Shown: positions 36,435 to 47,314 of the stretch, piece after piece
Layout: each line of letters opens with the position of its first letter
Position numbering within the stretch: the first letter of the stretch is position 1
Assembly (NCBI RefSeq): GCF_003182275.1
Contig: NZ_QGTR01000001.1
Location: 1,220,184-1,284,183 of the forward strand
Source of the DNA: Hoeflea marina
GTDB taxonomy: Bacteria; Pseudomonadota; Alphaproteobacteria; Rhizobiales; Rhizobiaceae
Reading direction: 5' to 3'
DNA length: 64,000 nucleotides
Program-made: the position numbers and the translations under genes
Notes under the pieces: generated by a model
What the model saw: only the letters and a program-made list of their open reading frames with translations
Told to the model about the DNA's origin: nothing
The model's database searches: none

Positions 36435-37805
36435 TCAACGTCTGGTCCGCCCGTCATACTGCTTGACGGTCTCGCCGCCGAAGATCAGCCGCTGCGGATT
36501 CTGCTCGATCGCCGAGATGCTGCCCTCGATCCGGTTGATCGACCGTCGCGCGTCGTTGACCAGCGCCTGCACGTCCTTGAGCCCTGAACCCGAGAACTGC
36601 TGCAGGTTGTCGGCGATCGGACCGATCCGCGTCGTCAGCGAGTCCGCGGCGTCCTTGATCGATTTCAGCGTCGCCTCCGCGTCGGCCAGCAGCGACGAGG
36701 CGTCGCCCTCGCCGAGGAAGCCGTCGATCTTGGCGAGAACGCCATCGACCCGGGTTGAGGCGGCATTGAGGTTGTTGCTCATCTGCTTGACGTCGGTGAT
36801 GATCTGGTCGATGTCCTGCTCGCGGCCCTGGAAGGTCGATGCCACGCTCTTCACGTCGGCAAGCGCCTGGCGCGCGTCGCCGCTGGCCACCGCCACATTG
36901 TCCAGCGTCAGGGTGATCTTCTCGGGATCGATGCCGGCGACCACCTTGTTGACCTGTTCGAACGTCTTGCCCGCGTCATCGGTCAGCTTCTGCACATTGG
37001 ACGCCGCTTCGCGCAAGCTGGCCAGCGTCTTCGGAATGTCCGCCGAGGCCGCTGCCGCGTCGTCCGTCACCTTGCTGACATTGGCCAGGATGTTGTCGAC
37101 CTTGACCGGATCGACAGCCTTGATCAGGTCTTCAGCGGCGGCAAGCGCGGTCTCGATGCGACCGGACAGCGACTTGACCGTTTCCGACAGCGCGGCCACG
37201 CTCTGCAGGAAATCGTCGATGCCGTCGGCATTGTCGCGCAGCGCACCGGTGAACACCTCGGTGTTCTTGAGCGTCGCCGTCAAAGGGTCGCGGGCATCCT
37301 TGACGAAGCCCTCGACCTGGCCGATCACCCGGTTGGCGCGGTTGAGGATCTCGTCGGCGGTGGCAAGCAGGTTGGTCACGCCCGACGGATCGGCCTCGAT
37401 GACCGCGGTGGCGTTCTCGCTCATCGCCTTGAGCAGGATATTCTCGTTGCTCGGCGTTCCGCCCTGCAGCTCGATATAGGCGGAGCCGGTCAGTCCCTGA
37501 ATTTCCAGCGCCGCGCGGGTGTCGGAATAGATCGGCGCGTCGGCGCGGACATCCGTCTGGGCAATGACGAAATTCGGGCTGGTCCGGTCGATGGCGAGGC
37601 CGCGGACGGTACCGATGGCGATGCCGTTGAAGCGCACGGGTGATCCGATGGAAAGGCCGTTGGCCGACCCGGGAATCCGCACCACCAGCCGTGCGGGCTC
37701 CCCCGCGCCGCCGAACTGCGTCATCCAGTAGACAAATCCGAAGGCAGCCAGCATCACCAGCACGGTGAAGAGACCGACGATTGCATAGTTTGCGCGTGTT
37801 TCCAT
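36435..37805 (-). CDS. mlaD: MlaD-family MCE substrate-binding protein
   Basis: Periplasmic, membrane-anchored lipid-binding subunit of an MCE-type ABC transporter, 456 residues. One N-terminal helix (IVGLFTVLVMLAAFGFVYWM) precedes the MCE domain (VRIPGSANGLSIGSPVRFNGIAIGTV, LEIQGLTGSAYIELQGG). A long helical tail follows (ATADEILNRANRVIGQVEGF and similar, residues 180-430), which probably forms the periplasmic tunnel or needle. I start at METRANYAIVG, whose ATG overlaps the mlaF stop by one base. The tail makes it far longer than E. coli MlaD, as in the rhizobial form. Confidence 0.93.
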   Translation of the reverse strand: METRANYAIVGLFTVLVMLAAFGFVYWMTQFGGAGEPARLVVRIPGSANGLSIGSPVRFNGIAIGTVRGLAIDRTSPNFVIAQTDVRADAPIYSDTRAALEIQGLTGSAYIELQGGTPSNENILLKAMSENATAVIEADPSGVTNLLATADEILNRANRVIGQVEGFVKDARDPLTATLKNTEVFTGALRDNADGIDDFLQSVAALSETVKSLSGRIETALAAAEDLIKAVDPVKVDNILANVSKVTDDAAAASADIPKTLASLREAASNVQKLTDDAGKTFEQVNKVVAGIDPEKITLTLDNVAVASGDARQALADVKSVASTFQGREQDIDQIITDVKQMSNNLNAASTRVDGVLAKIDGFLGEGDASSLLADAEATLKSIKDAADSLTTRIGPIADNLQQFSGSGLKDVQALVNDARRSINRIEGSISAIEQNPQRLIFGGETVKQYDGRTRR

Positions 37806-38671
37806 CAGGCTTTGATACTTTCGGAGTTGCCGACCATTGTCGTTTCCCGGGATGACCGGCTCGTTGGAGCCTTGATGGTGCGGGCGCGCTTGCCTTGGAA
37901 GTAGGACTGAACCCACGGATCGTCAAACGATAGCATGTCGTCGATGGTTCCTTCCACCAGCACCCGTTTGTTTCCCAGCACTGCGATGCGGTCACACACA
38001 GAAAACAGGCTGTCGAGGTCGTGGGTCACCATATAGACCGTCAGACCGAGTGTATCCCGCAGGCGGGCAATGAGCTCATCGAACTCCGCCGCTCCGATCG
38101 GGTCAAGGCCCGATGTCGGTTCATCGAGGAAGACCAGGTCCGGATCGAGCGCCAGCGCCCGCGCCAGCGCCGCCCGCTTGATCATGCCGCCCGAGAGCTC
38201 GGACGGATACTTGTCGCCCGCATCGCGTGCCAGGCCGACCAGTTCGATCTTCACGGCTGCCAGTTCGTCCATCAGGTCCCGGGGCAGGTCCAGATATTCG
38301 CGCATCGGCAATTGGATGTTTTCCTTCACCGTCAGCGCCGAGAACAGCGCGCCCTGCTGGAACAGCACCCCCAGCCGCATGTCGAGCTTGACCCGTTCCT
38401 CCTCCGCAACCTTGTCATAATCACGGCCAAGGATGCGGATCTCTCCCTTCTGCCGCGGAATCAGTCTCAGGATGGTGCGCATCAGCACCGACTTGCCGGC
38501 TCCGGAGGCTCCGACAAAGCCCAGGATCTCACCCCGATAGACATCGAGGTCTAGATGGTCGAGCACGGTCTTGGTGCCGAAACTCACACAGATGTCGCGC
38601 GCCGAAAGCAGCACTTCCCGGCCGTTGGCGTCGGGTTCGGGCGGCTTGTCGCTGGGAATGATGTTGCTCAT
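37805..38671 (-). CDS. mlaF: MlaF-family ABC transporter ATPase
   Basis: Cytoplasmic ATPase of the phospholipid transporter, 288 residues. Walker A is GASGAGKS, the Q-loop LFQQGALFSALTVKENI, the signature LSGGMIKRAALARALALDPDL, Walker B LVFLDEPTSGLDP, and the switch VTHDLDS. LSGGM instead of LSGGQ is the usual MlaF form. It follows mlaE by 10 bp and overlaps mlaD. The C-terminal 25 residues are Ser/Arg-rich. Confidence 0.96.
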   Translation of the reverse strand: MSNIIPSDKPPEPDANGREVLLSARDICVSFGTKTVLDHLDLDVYRGEILGFVGASGAGKSVLMRTILRLIPRQKGEIRILGRDYDKVAEEERVKLDMRLGVLFQQGALFSALTVKENIQLPMREYLDLPRDLMDELAAVKIELVGLARDAGDKYPSELSGGMIKRAALARALALDPDLVFLDEPTSGLDPIGAAEFDELIARLRDTLGLTVYMVTHDLDSLFSVCDRIAVLGNKRVLVEGTIDDMLSFDDPWVQSYFQGKRARTIKAPTSRSSRETTMVGNSESIKA

Positions 38672-38681
38672 GGCTCCGGCC

Positions 38682-39875
38682 TCAGAAATCGATTGCGGCG
38701 TAGAATATGGCGAACAGACCGTCCATGAGAATGACCACGAAGATCGCCTTCACCACCGACGCGGTCACCCGTCGACCCAGGGACTCCGCGCTTCCGCCGA
38801 CCTTCATTCCCTCGACTGCCGCAACGATGCCGATGGCCAGCGCCATGAACGGCGCCTTGATCATGCCCGAGATCACGGTGGAGATGTCGATGGCTTCCCG
38901 AAGCCGGGTGGCGAACACATCGAGCGTGATGCCGGAATAGGCCCAGGATACCGCGGCGGCGCCGGCGAGCGCTGAAAAATTGGCGATGATGGTCAGGAGC
39001 GGCAGCGCGATCGTCAGCGCCACCAGCCGAGGAAACACCAGCACGCCGACGGGATTGAGGCCCATGACCTTGAGCGCATCGACTTCCTCGCGCATTTTCA
39101 TCGAGCCGATTTCGGCGGTGATGGCGCTTCCGGATCGGCCGGCGATCATGATCGCCGTCAGAAGCACGCCGATTTCCCGCAGCTGCAGGATGCCGACGAG
39201 GTCGACGACGAAGACTTCGGCGCCAAAATATCTCAGCTGGAAGGCACCCTGCTGGGCGATGATGGCGCCGATCAGGAACGACATCAGGATGATGATCGGC
39301 ACCGCCCGGACGCCCATGTGGTCGAGCTGCGAGACGATGGCCGCTGGCGAGATGCCCGCCGATCGGTTGAACTTGAGCTGCGTGCCGCGCACCGCCGAAC
39401 CGAGAATGTACATGGCTGCGACCAGATCGTCCCACAGGTCGTAGGCCAATCTCCCGATCGGATCGAAGGTCCGGTCAAACAGCGCCATCCGCTCCCTGGG
39501 CGCCGGCGCCTCGGTCTCGGTCATGGCAGGAATGGCGTCGATCAGGCTTGCCATGGAGTCGGGCGCCGCGATCTCGACGGCGATGCCCTTGTCGGCCGCA
39601 GCCGTCTGCAGCCGCTTGACCAGCCAGCCGCCAGCCGTGTCGAAATGGCTGACCCGGCTCAGGTCGATGCGGAGCTGCTTGCCCGAAAGCGACGTTTCCG
39701 CTGCCACGACATCGCCATAGACACCGGCGATTGCGGCGTGGCGCCAGTCTCCGGAAAAATGCAGTACCTCGCCGCCGTCGCTTTTCTCTCGCCGCATCGA
39801 CGCCGGCGCAGGCACGTCGGATGACGTCCGGCTGCCATCGTGGCCACTTGTATCTGCGCGCGGATCGGTCAACAT
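38682..39875 (-). CDS. mlaE: MlaE-family permease with N-terminal STAS domain
   Basis: Inner-membrane permease of the lipid ABC transporter. Residues 35-115 form a STAS-like domain (LRIDLSRVSHFDTAGGWLVKRL), a role played by a separate protein (MlaB) in E. coli. Then comes the MlaE permease core with FLIGAIIAQQGAFQLRYFGA, LREIGVLLTAIMIAGRSGSA, GSMKMREEVDALKVMG and the terminal helix. About 397 residues from ATG 39875; the frame extends to 39920. It heads the operon mlaE-mlaF-mlaD-lipoprotein. Confidence 0.94.
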   Translation of the reverse strand: MLTDPRADTSGHDGSRTSSDVPAPASMRREKSDGGEVLHFSGDWRHAAIAGVYGDVVAAETSLSGKQLRIDLSRVSHFDTAGGWLVKRLQTAAADKGIAVEIAAPDSMASLIDAIPAMTETEAPAPRERMALFDRTFDPIGRLAYDLWDDLVAAMYILGSAVRGTQLKFNRSAGISPAAIVSQLDHMGVRAVPIIILMSFLIGAIIAQQGAFQLRYFGAEVFVVDLVGILQLREIGVLLTAIMIAGRSGSAITAEIGSMKMREEVDALKVMGLNPVGVLVFPRLVALTIALPLLTIIANFSALAGAAAVSWAYSGITLDVFATRLREAIDISTVISGMIKAPFMALAIGIVAAVEGMKVGGSAESLGRRVTASVVKAIFVVILMDGLFAIFYAAIDF

Positions 39876-39983
39876 GTGCCACACATATATCCTAGCCCTC
39901 CCGCTGTCACCGATCAGCATGCGGTTTCAGTGTCTAACCGGTTACACTCGCCAACTTTCTGCCCTTGTCATGGATACCTGCCA

Positions 39984-40967
39984 ATGCCCCGCCTGTTGAC
40001 CGCCGCCACCGAGAGCTTTCCCACCGCCCGCGTGTTCAATATTTCCCGCGGCGCCAAGACGTCCGCCGAGGTGGTCACCTGCACGCTGACCCATGACGGC
40101 CACACCGGCCGCGGCGAATGCGTGCCCTACAAGCGCTATGACGAGACTGTCGAGGGCGTTCTGGCCGACATCAAGGCCATGACCGCGGCGATTGCCGACG
40201 GCATGACCCGCGCCGATCTTCAGAAGGCGATGAAAGCCGGGGCTGCGCGGAACGCGGTTGATTGCGCCCTGTGGGATCTTGAGGCCAAGATGAACGGCGA
40301 GCGCGTGTTCTCCCGCGCCTGCCGGGTCCCGCCGCGGCCGGTCCCGACCGCCATGACCATTTCGCTCGGCACACCCTCCGACATGGCCGACGAGGCCCGG
40401 GCCCATGCTTCTCATCGCATCCTCAAGGTCAAGGTCGGCACCGCCGACGACCGTGCCCGGATCCACGCGGTGGCCGGCGCCGCGCCTCAAGCGGAGATCA
40501 TCCTCGACGCCAACGAGGGCTGGACCGAGGACAACATCCGGGCCCACATGCTGGTGGCCGCCGAAATGCACATCTGCCTGATCGAGCAGCCGCTTCCTGC
40601 AGGAAAGGACGAGATCCTCGGCCATATCCCGCACCCGGTGCCGATCTGCGCCGACGAGAGCGTCCACACGATCGAGGATCTCGATGAACTGGCAAAGCGA
40701 TACGACGCCATCAACATCAAGCTCGACAAGACCGGCGGCCTGACCGAGGCGCTGCGCATGCGCGATCGCGCCCGCGAGCTGGGTTTCGGCATCATGGTCG
40801 GCTGCATGGTGGGGACCTCTCTGGCCATGGCGCCCGCCGTGCTGCTGGCCCAGGATGCGGACTGGGTGGACCTTGACGGGCCGCTGCTGCTCGCGCGTGA
40901 CCGCAGTCCCGGCCTGGTCTACTCGCGCTCGCTGGTCTCGCCGCCCTCAGCCGAATTGTGGGGATGA
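39984..40967 (+). CDS. Dipeptide (L-Ala-D/L-Glu) epimerase
   Basis: Enolase-superfamily enzyme, 327 residues, predicted to epimerise L-Ala-D-Glu released from murein peptide turnover. Catalytic features in order: ILKVKVGT (KxK base), IILDANEGW and LIEQPLP metal ligands, ICADESVH, and INIKLDKTGGLTEAL with the opposite-face Lys. GECVPYKRYDETV near the N-terminus is typical of the AEE group. The start MPRLLTAATESF at 39984 gives family length; the frame is open 48 codons further. It diverges from mlaE. The specific substrate is inferred from family resemblance. Confidence 0.87.
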   Translation: MPRLLTAATESFPTARVFNISRGAKTSAEVVTCTLTHDGHTGRGECVPYKRYDETVEGVLADIKAMTAAIADGMTRADLQKAMKAGAARNAVDCALWDLEAKMNGERVFSRACRVPPRPVPTAMTISLGTPSDMADEARAHASHRILKVKVGTADDRARIHAVAGAAPQAEIILDANEGWTEDNIRAHMLVAAEMHICLIEQPLPAGKDEILGHIPHPVPICADESVHTIEDLDELAKRYDAINIKLDKTGGLTEALRMRDRARELGFGIMVGCMVGTSLAMAPAVLLAQDADWVDLDGPLLLARDRSPGLVYSRSLVSPPSAELWG

Positions 40968-41245
40968 ACGGGCTCCTGCCGCATCTGTCGGTCGCTGGCG
41001 AAACAGATTGTCCGAAGTTTTGAAAGTCCGGCATTTCCATTCACCCCGTCCATGCGCTAAACCCGATTGTCTGCAACGGGGGGAAGCCGGCATGACAGGC
41101 CTCATCATCGCCGCGACGCGCGCCGGACCGTGTAGCCCGTGGCGACAGACTCTCCGATCGGGCGGCGAAGCTTTCGCTTCCGGGCATTTTCACGGGACCG
41201 CATGAGAACGGACCTCCAAAACACTCAAGCCGGGAGGGTCTCGCC

Positions 41246-43561
<2,316 letters not shown>

Positions 43562-43689
43562 CGGCTTGGGGTTAAGGTAAACATGCGGTAGGGTTTGGCT
43601 GTTAGATCTGGTGGGGTTAGATTGATCCGGACCGGCGGGCTCAACTGTTGCCGCCGGCATGCCGATCCTGATGCACCGTTGGAGTCACC

Positions 43690-44835
43690 ATGCGCAGCCA
43701 CTGGGTTCAGATCGTGACACTGCTGCTGGCCGGGCTGATGGCGAGCCCGGCGGCAGCGCAGGGCGCCGGCATCTGCACCCGCCTCCAGGCGCAGCTCGCA
43801 AGCCTGTCCACCGGTCCGGGTACATCGGCGGCCTACCGCCGCTACGCCGAGGCGGTCGCCAAGCAGGATCGCCAGCTGGACAAGGTCCGCTCCGATCTGA
43901 TGCGCTATGGCTGCTCGTCCGGCAGCCTCGTCGCCCAGGGTGGCCGCAACGCGTCGGGCTGCCTGACGCTGGAGCGGGCGCAGACCCGGATGCAGGCCAA
44001 TCTTCGCGCGCTTGAGCGCAAGCGCGATTCCTTCGGCGAGCGCGGCAATGGAAGCGCCAGGCGCCGGATCGACGCGGCCATCAAGGCCAATGGCTGCGAC
44101 GGACCCGCCGACGTTACCCGCACCGCCGCCATCCAGGGCATTCGCGACGCCCGCCGCGCCGCGCGCAGCCCAGGCCTCGTCGCCATCCTCGGCGACAGCG
44201 GCGGCAGGGTCAGGGAAACCCGCTCCACCATCATCATCGAACCGCACGCCTCCGGAAGCGGCGGGTACCGCACATTGTGCGTGCGCAGCTGCGACGGCTT
44301 CTTCTTTCCCATTTCCTCCGCCGCCTCGCCGAACGATTTCGCCCGCGACGAGCGCACCTGCCGGATGATGTGCCCGGGCACACCGGCCGAACTCTACTAT
44401 CATTCTGTTCCCGACCAGGAGAGCGAGGACATGGTCTCGGCGCGCGACAACGAGCCCTACACCGAGCTGCCGACGGCATTCGCCTACCGCAGCACCGCCA
44501 AGCCGATGTCGCAGGCCTGCAGTTGCAACATGGCAGCCTTCTATCAGGAGATGCAGCGTCGCGAGGCCATTCTCAACGGCACGCAAACGGAGGCGCCGGT
44601 CACCACCTGGGTGCGGCCGTCGGCGCGGCCCGATCCGGGCGAGGATCCCGAGACCAACGCCAACCCGGACGCCGAGCTGTCCGGCTCCGATATGGCCGCC
44701 GTCGCCGCCGCCAGCCAGGGCGAGCGCCCGCTCGACACGCAGAGCCGCCCCGTCCGCGTCGTCGGCCCGCAATTCCTGCCCGACCAGTCCCAGGCGCTCG
44801 ATCTGACGCAGAACACCGACCGCATCTTCAGGTAA
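43690..44835 (+). CDS. DUF2865 secreted protein
   Basis: 381 residues with a signal peptide (VTLLLAGLMASPAAA). A helical region (residues 25-130, LQAQLASLS and RMQANLRALERKRDS) precedes the DUF2865 core: YRTLCVRSCDGFFFPIS, DERTCRMMCPGTPAELYYH, EPYTELPTAFAYR. Six or more Cys suggest disulfides in the periplasm. The Pro-rich C-terminus ends RIFR. Function unknown; the family is common in Hyphomicrobiales. Its last 8 bp overlap the end of the convergent MFS gene. Confidence 0.88.
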   Translation: MRSHWVQIVTLLLAGLMASPAAAQGAGICTRLQAQLASLSTGPGTSAAYRRYAEAVAKQDRQLDKVRSDLMRYGCSSGSLVAQGGRNASGCLTLERAQTRMQANLRALERKRDSFGERGNGSARRRIDAAIKANGCDGPADVTRTAAIQGIRDARRAARSPGLVAILGDSGGRVRETRSTIIIEPHASGSGGYRTLCVRSCDGFFFPISSAASPNDFARDERTCRMMCPGTPAELYYHSVPDQESEDMVSARDNEPYTELPTAFAYRSTAKPMSQACSCNMAAFYQEMQRREAILNGTQTEAPVTTWVRPSARPDPGEDPETNANPDAELSGSDMAAVAAASQGERPLDTQSRPVRVVGPQFLPDQSQALDLTQNTDRIFR

Positions 44836-46057
44836 CGGGCCCGCCTGCGGCGTCGCGCGCAAGCGCCCGGCGCCGCACGATCAGCATCAGCCCGCAGGCG
44901 ATCAGCGCATAGATCCCCATGGCCGCGATCTGGGCCGGATAGGAGACGCCGCGGTCGATGAGCCACCCCGTCAACCCCGGCCCCATGGCCGTGGCGAACA
45001 CCAGGAATGCCACGATCACCGACCGGATGCTGCCCAGGTGCCGGGTGCCGTAGAGCTCTGGCCACAGCGAGCCGAACAGTGTCGAGGAGAAACCGTAGGA
45101 CACGCCCATCAGCGCCATGAAGGCGTAGGCGCCGTAGGGGCTGTCGGTGGCGGCCAGCACCAGGCACGAGGCCGACAGCGGCAACAGGAAGGTCGGCAGC
45201 AGCCGGACGGCCGAGAACCGGTCGATCAGGGCGCCCGAGACCAGCGCGAAGATCACCGTCATCGCCGACATCAGCACGAAGGAACCGGCAAACACCTCCG
45301 GCGCCCAGCCGCGCAGTTCACTGAGATAGACCTGGTGGAAGAACACGGTGGTGCCGATGAAGCCCGGAGTGAGCACGCCCATCAGCGCCAGCCAGAACAG
45401 CGGATCGGCCAGCACCTCGGCGCGCGTCCACTCCCGCGTCGCCGTGCGCCGCTCCGGCCCGTCGCTGAGCCGCGGCGTTCGCGCCACCCGCATCAGCGAA
45501 AAGACAACCGGCAGCGCCAACACGATGAGGAACGCCGCCGCCAGCAGCCATGTCGAGCGCCAGCCGAGCGCCGCGGCGGCGAGCACGAACAGGATCGGAT
45601 AACTGGCCTCGCCGGCCTGGTGGCCCAGCGTTGCCAGCGACACGGCGCGGCCGCGCTGTCCCGAATACCAGCGCCCCATCGCCGTCATCGAGATGTGCGT
45701 CATCATCCCCTGCCCGAACAGACGCAGCGCATAGATGGTCAGTCCCAGCCAGACGATGTTGCTCGCCAGCGACATCGACACGGTGGCGAGAGCCAGCGCG
45801 GGGATTGTGCAGGCCGCAACGGTCGCGATCGGATAGCGGTCGACCACCTTGCCGAGCTGCGGCAGCGTCGCCGCGCTCGCCAGCGTCGCCAGCATGTAGA
45901 GCCCGCCGAATTCGCCGTTCGACAGGTCGAATTCGCGGCGGATGTCGCCCGCCGACAGCGAGATGAAGAAGGTCTGGCCGAAGGAGGAGAAATAGGTGAG
46001 CAGGAACCCGCCGGAAAGCCAGCGGGCGTTGTCGCGCAGGAAGAAGAAGAAGGGCAT
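44828..46057 (-). CDS. MFS transporter
   Basis: 409-residue, 12-helix major facilitator. The cytoplasmic loop 2-3 motif reads GKVVDRYPIATVAAC, and the repeat-half loop DRFSAVRLLPTFL matches the second DR motif. Other segments: GQGMMTHISMTAMGRWYSGQRG and WPELYGTRHLGSIRS, typical of the oxalate/formate-antiporter-like or NarK-like branch. The substrate cannot be predicted from sequence. It overlaps the DUF2865 gene tail to tail and is divergent from the AT-rich gene at 46121. Confidence 0.88.
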   Translation of the reverse strand: MPFFFFLRDNARWLSGGFLLTYFSSFGQTFFISLSAGDIRREFDLSNGEFGGLYMLATLASAATLPQLGKVVDRYPIATVAACTIPALALATVSMSLASNIVWLGLTIYALRLFGQGMMTHISMTAMGRWYSGQRGRAVSLATLGHQAGEASYPILFVLAAAALGWRSTWLLAAAFLIVLALPVVFSLMRVARTPRLSDGPERRTATREWTRAEVLADPLFWLALMGVLTPGFIGTTVFFHQVYLSELRGWAPEVFAGSFVLMSAMTVIFALVSGALIDRFSAVRLLPTFLLPLSASCLVLAATDSPYGAYAFMALMGVSYGFSSTLFGSLWPELYGTRHLGSIRSVIVAFLVFATAMGPGLTGWLIDRGVSYPAQIAAMGIYALIACGLMLIVRRRALARDAAGGPVT

Positions 46058-46120
46058 ATGTTCAATCCGGCTTAAGAATGTTAGCCTGCACGCAAATATT
46101 AAGTGAGGCGGGAGGGGAAA

Positions 46121-47302
46121 ATGTCGCGCGTTTTCATTTTAAGTGTCTTTCTCGCAATTGGTTATCTTTCCGCGATGGGAGTGGTGATCGCCGAGGACCC
46201 GCCCCAAGTTCCAATCGAAGTCGGCACCCATCCGGACAACTCGCGGTTTGCATTTCTCGATATACTTGATTCCGACAGCCGATCGAAACAATTCGCCGAT
46301 CTGCGCACGAAGCGTTCTGATATCACCCGCAATATATTCCGGTTTGAACAGAATTTGAGGGAAGCACAGGCCAGCGCCGAAAGCCTGCAAAAAGCCATCC
46401 AGGAGTTTAAAGCGAGGCCTGACTATGCTTTTCCTCCCTATACATCCATATCATCGACGTCAAAAAGTGAGTTGGATCGGCAAACGTTCGAACGGGAGCA
46501 AGAAATCAACTCCTTTGAGGCGGCAATCGCTCAAGTAGACCGTGATATCGCTGCGTTGCAAGCGCGACCCACCCCGGATCCCGATGAGACACAGGCTCAG
46601 ATCCGGGATCTCGAGAACCGCAAACTCAGATACGCCGATTCCAACAAGATAGCACTCGCAAAGATTGACTTCGAAATTGAACGAGTAAAAAAATCAATCC
46701 AAGAGAACAGCGAAATCCAAGCCCAATTTGACCAGCAGGCTGCCGAAAGGGAAAAAGAATCCAAAATTAGCCTGGAAAAGCTGGAATCGGAACTCAGTGC
46801 CAAAACGAACGAAGTTGCCTCACTCAAGGAGACGATTTCCCACTCCCAAAGCCTACTCGATGTAATCGACGCGGAGATCGTGAGCCTCATCGACCTCAGC
46901 GACGCTGACAGTCAATTCAAAATTACTATCAGCATGACATTCGCATTTTTGGTACTGGCTATTATTCTCGGATTTTTTTACATCGCCAACAGCAGCAGTG
47001 CCATAATTGAATCAATTTTCTCCAATGATTCCGGCATTCAATTCATAACGCTGTTCTCGATTGTAATCGCCGTTATCTTGTTTGGAATTATCGGCGTCCT
47101 CGAGGGCAAGGAACTCTCGGCATTGCTCGGCGGGCTTTCAGGTTACATTCTTGGAAGGGGCGCCAACAACCTGCCGCGCGACGGAAACAGGCCCGAAACC
47201 AAGCAGAGACCGCCTACAATTGGCAATCAGCCGACCACGTCCGAGACAACACCACAGCCTGCTCCGCCAGCCGGTACAGGCACTGGCATCGGTGGGACCT
47301 GA
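46121..47302 (+). CDS. AT-rich orphan coiled-coil membrane protein
   Basis: 393 residues of unknown function. A signal-like N-terminus (FILSVFLAIGYLSAMGVVIA) is followed by a long coiled coil (residues about 55-255, rich in Glu/Lys/Gln). Two membrane helices follow (268-289 and 306-327), then a LGGLSGYILGRG motif and a Pro/Thr-rich tail. It starts at ATG 46121 after GGGAGGGG. Base composition and codon use (many AAT, ATT, AAA) stand out from GC-rich neighbours, suggesting recent transfer. It is a single gene between an MFS gene and nadE, with no mobile element seen. I do not recognise the family. Confidence 0.75.
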   Translation: MSRVFILSVFLAIGYLSAMGVVIAEDPPQVPIEVGTHPDNSRFAFLDILDSDSRSKQFADLRTKRSDITRNIFRFEQNLREAQASAESLQKAIQEFKARPDYAFPPYTSISSTSKSELDRQTFEREQEINSFEAAIAQVDRDIAALQARPTPDPDETQAQIRDLENRKLRYADSNKIALAKIDFEIERVKKSIQENSEIQAQFDQQAAEREKESKISLEKLESELSAKTNEVASLKETISHSQSLLDVIDAEIVSLIDLSDADSQFKITISMTFAFLVLAIILGFFYIANSSSAIIESIFSNDSGIQFITLFSIVIAVILFGIIGVLEGKELSALLGGLSGYILGRGANNLPRDGNRPETKQRPPTIGNQPTTSETTPQPAPPAGTGTGIGGT

Positions 47303-47314
47303 AAGGACTCTGGT

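Noticed and set aside
40968..41245. 278-bp gap between epimerase and malic enzyme checked for RNA genes
   Set aside because: No tRNA-like fold, terminator or conserved motif seen.
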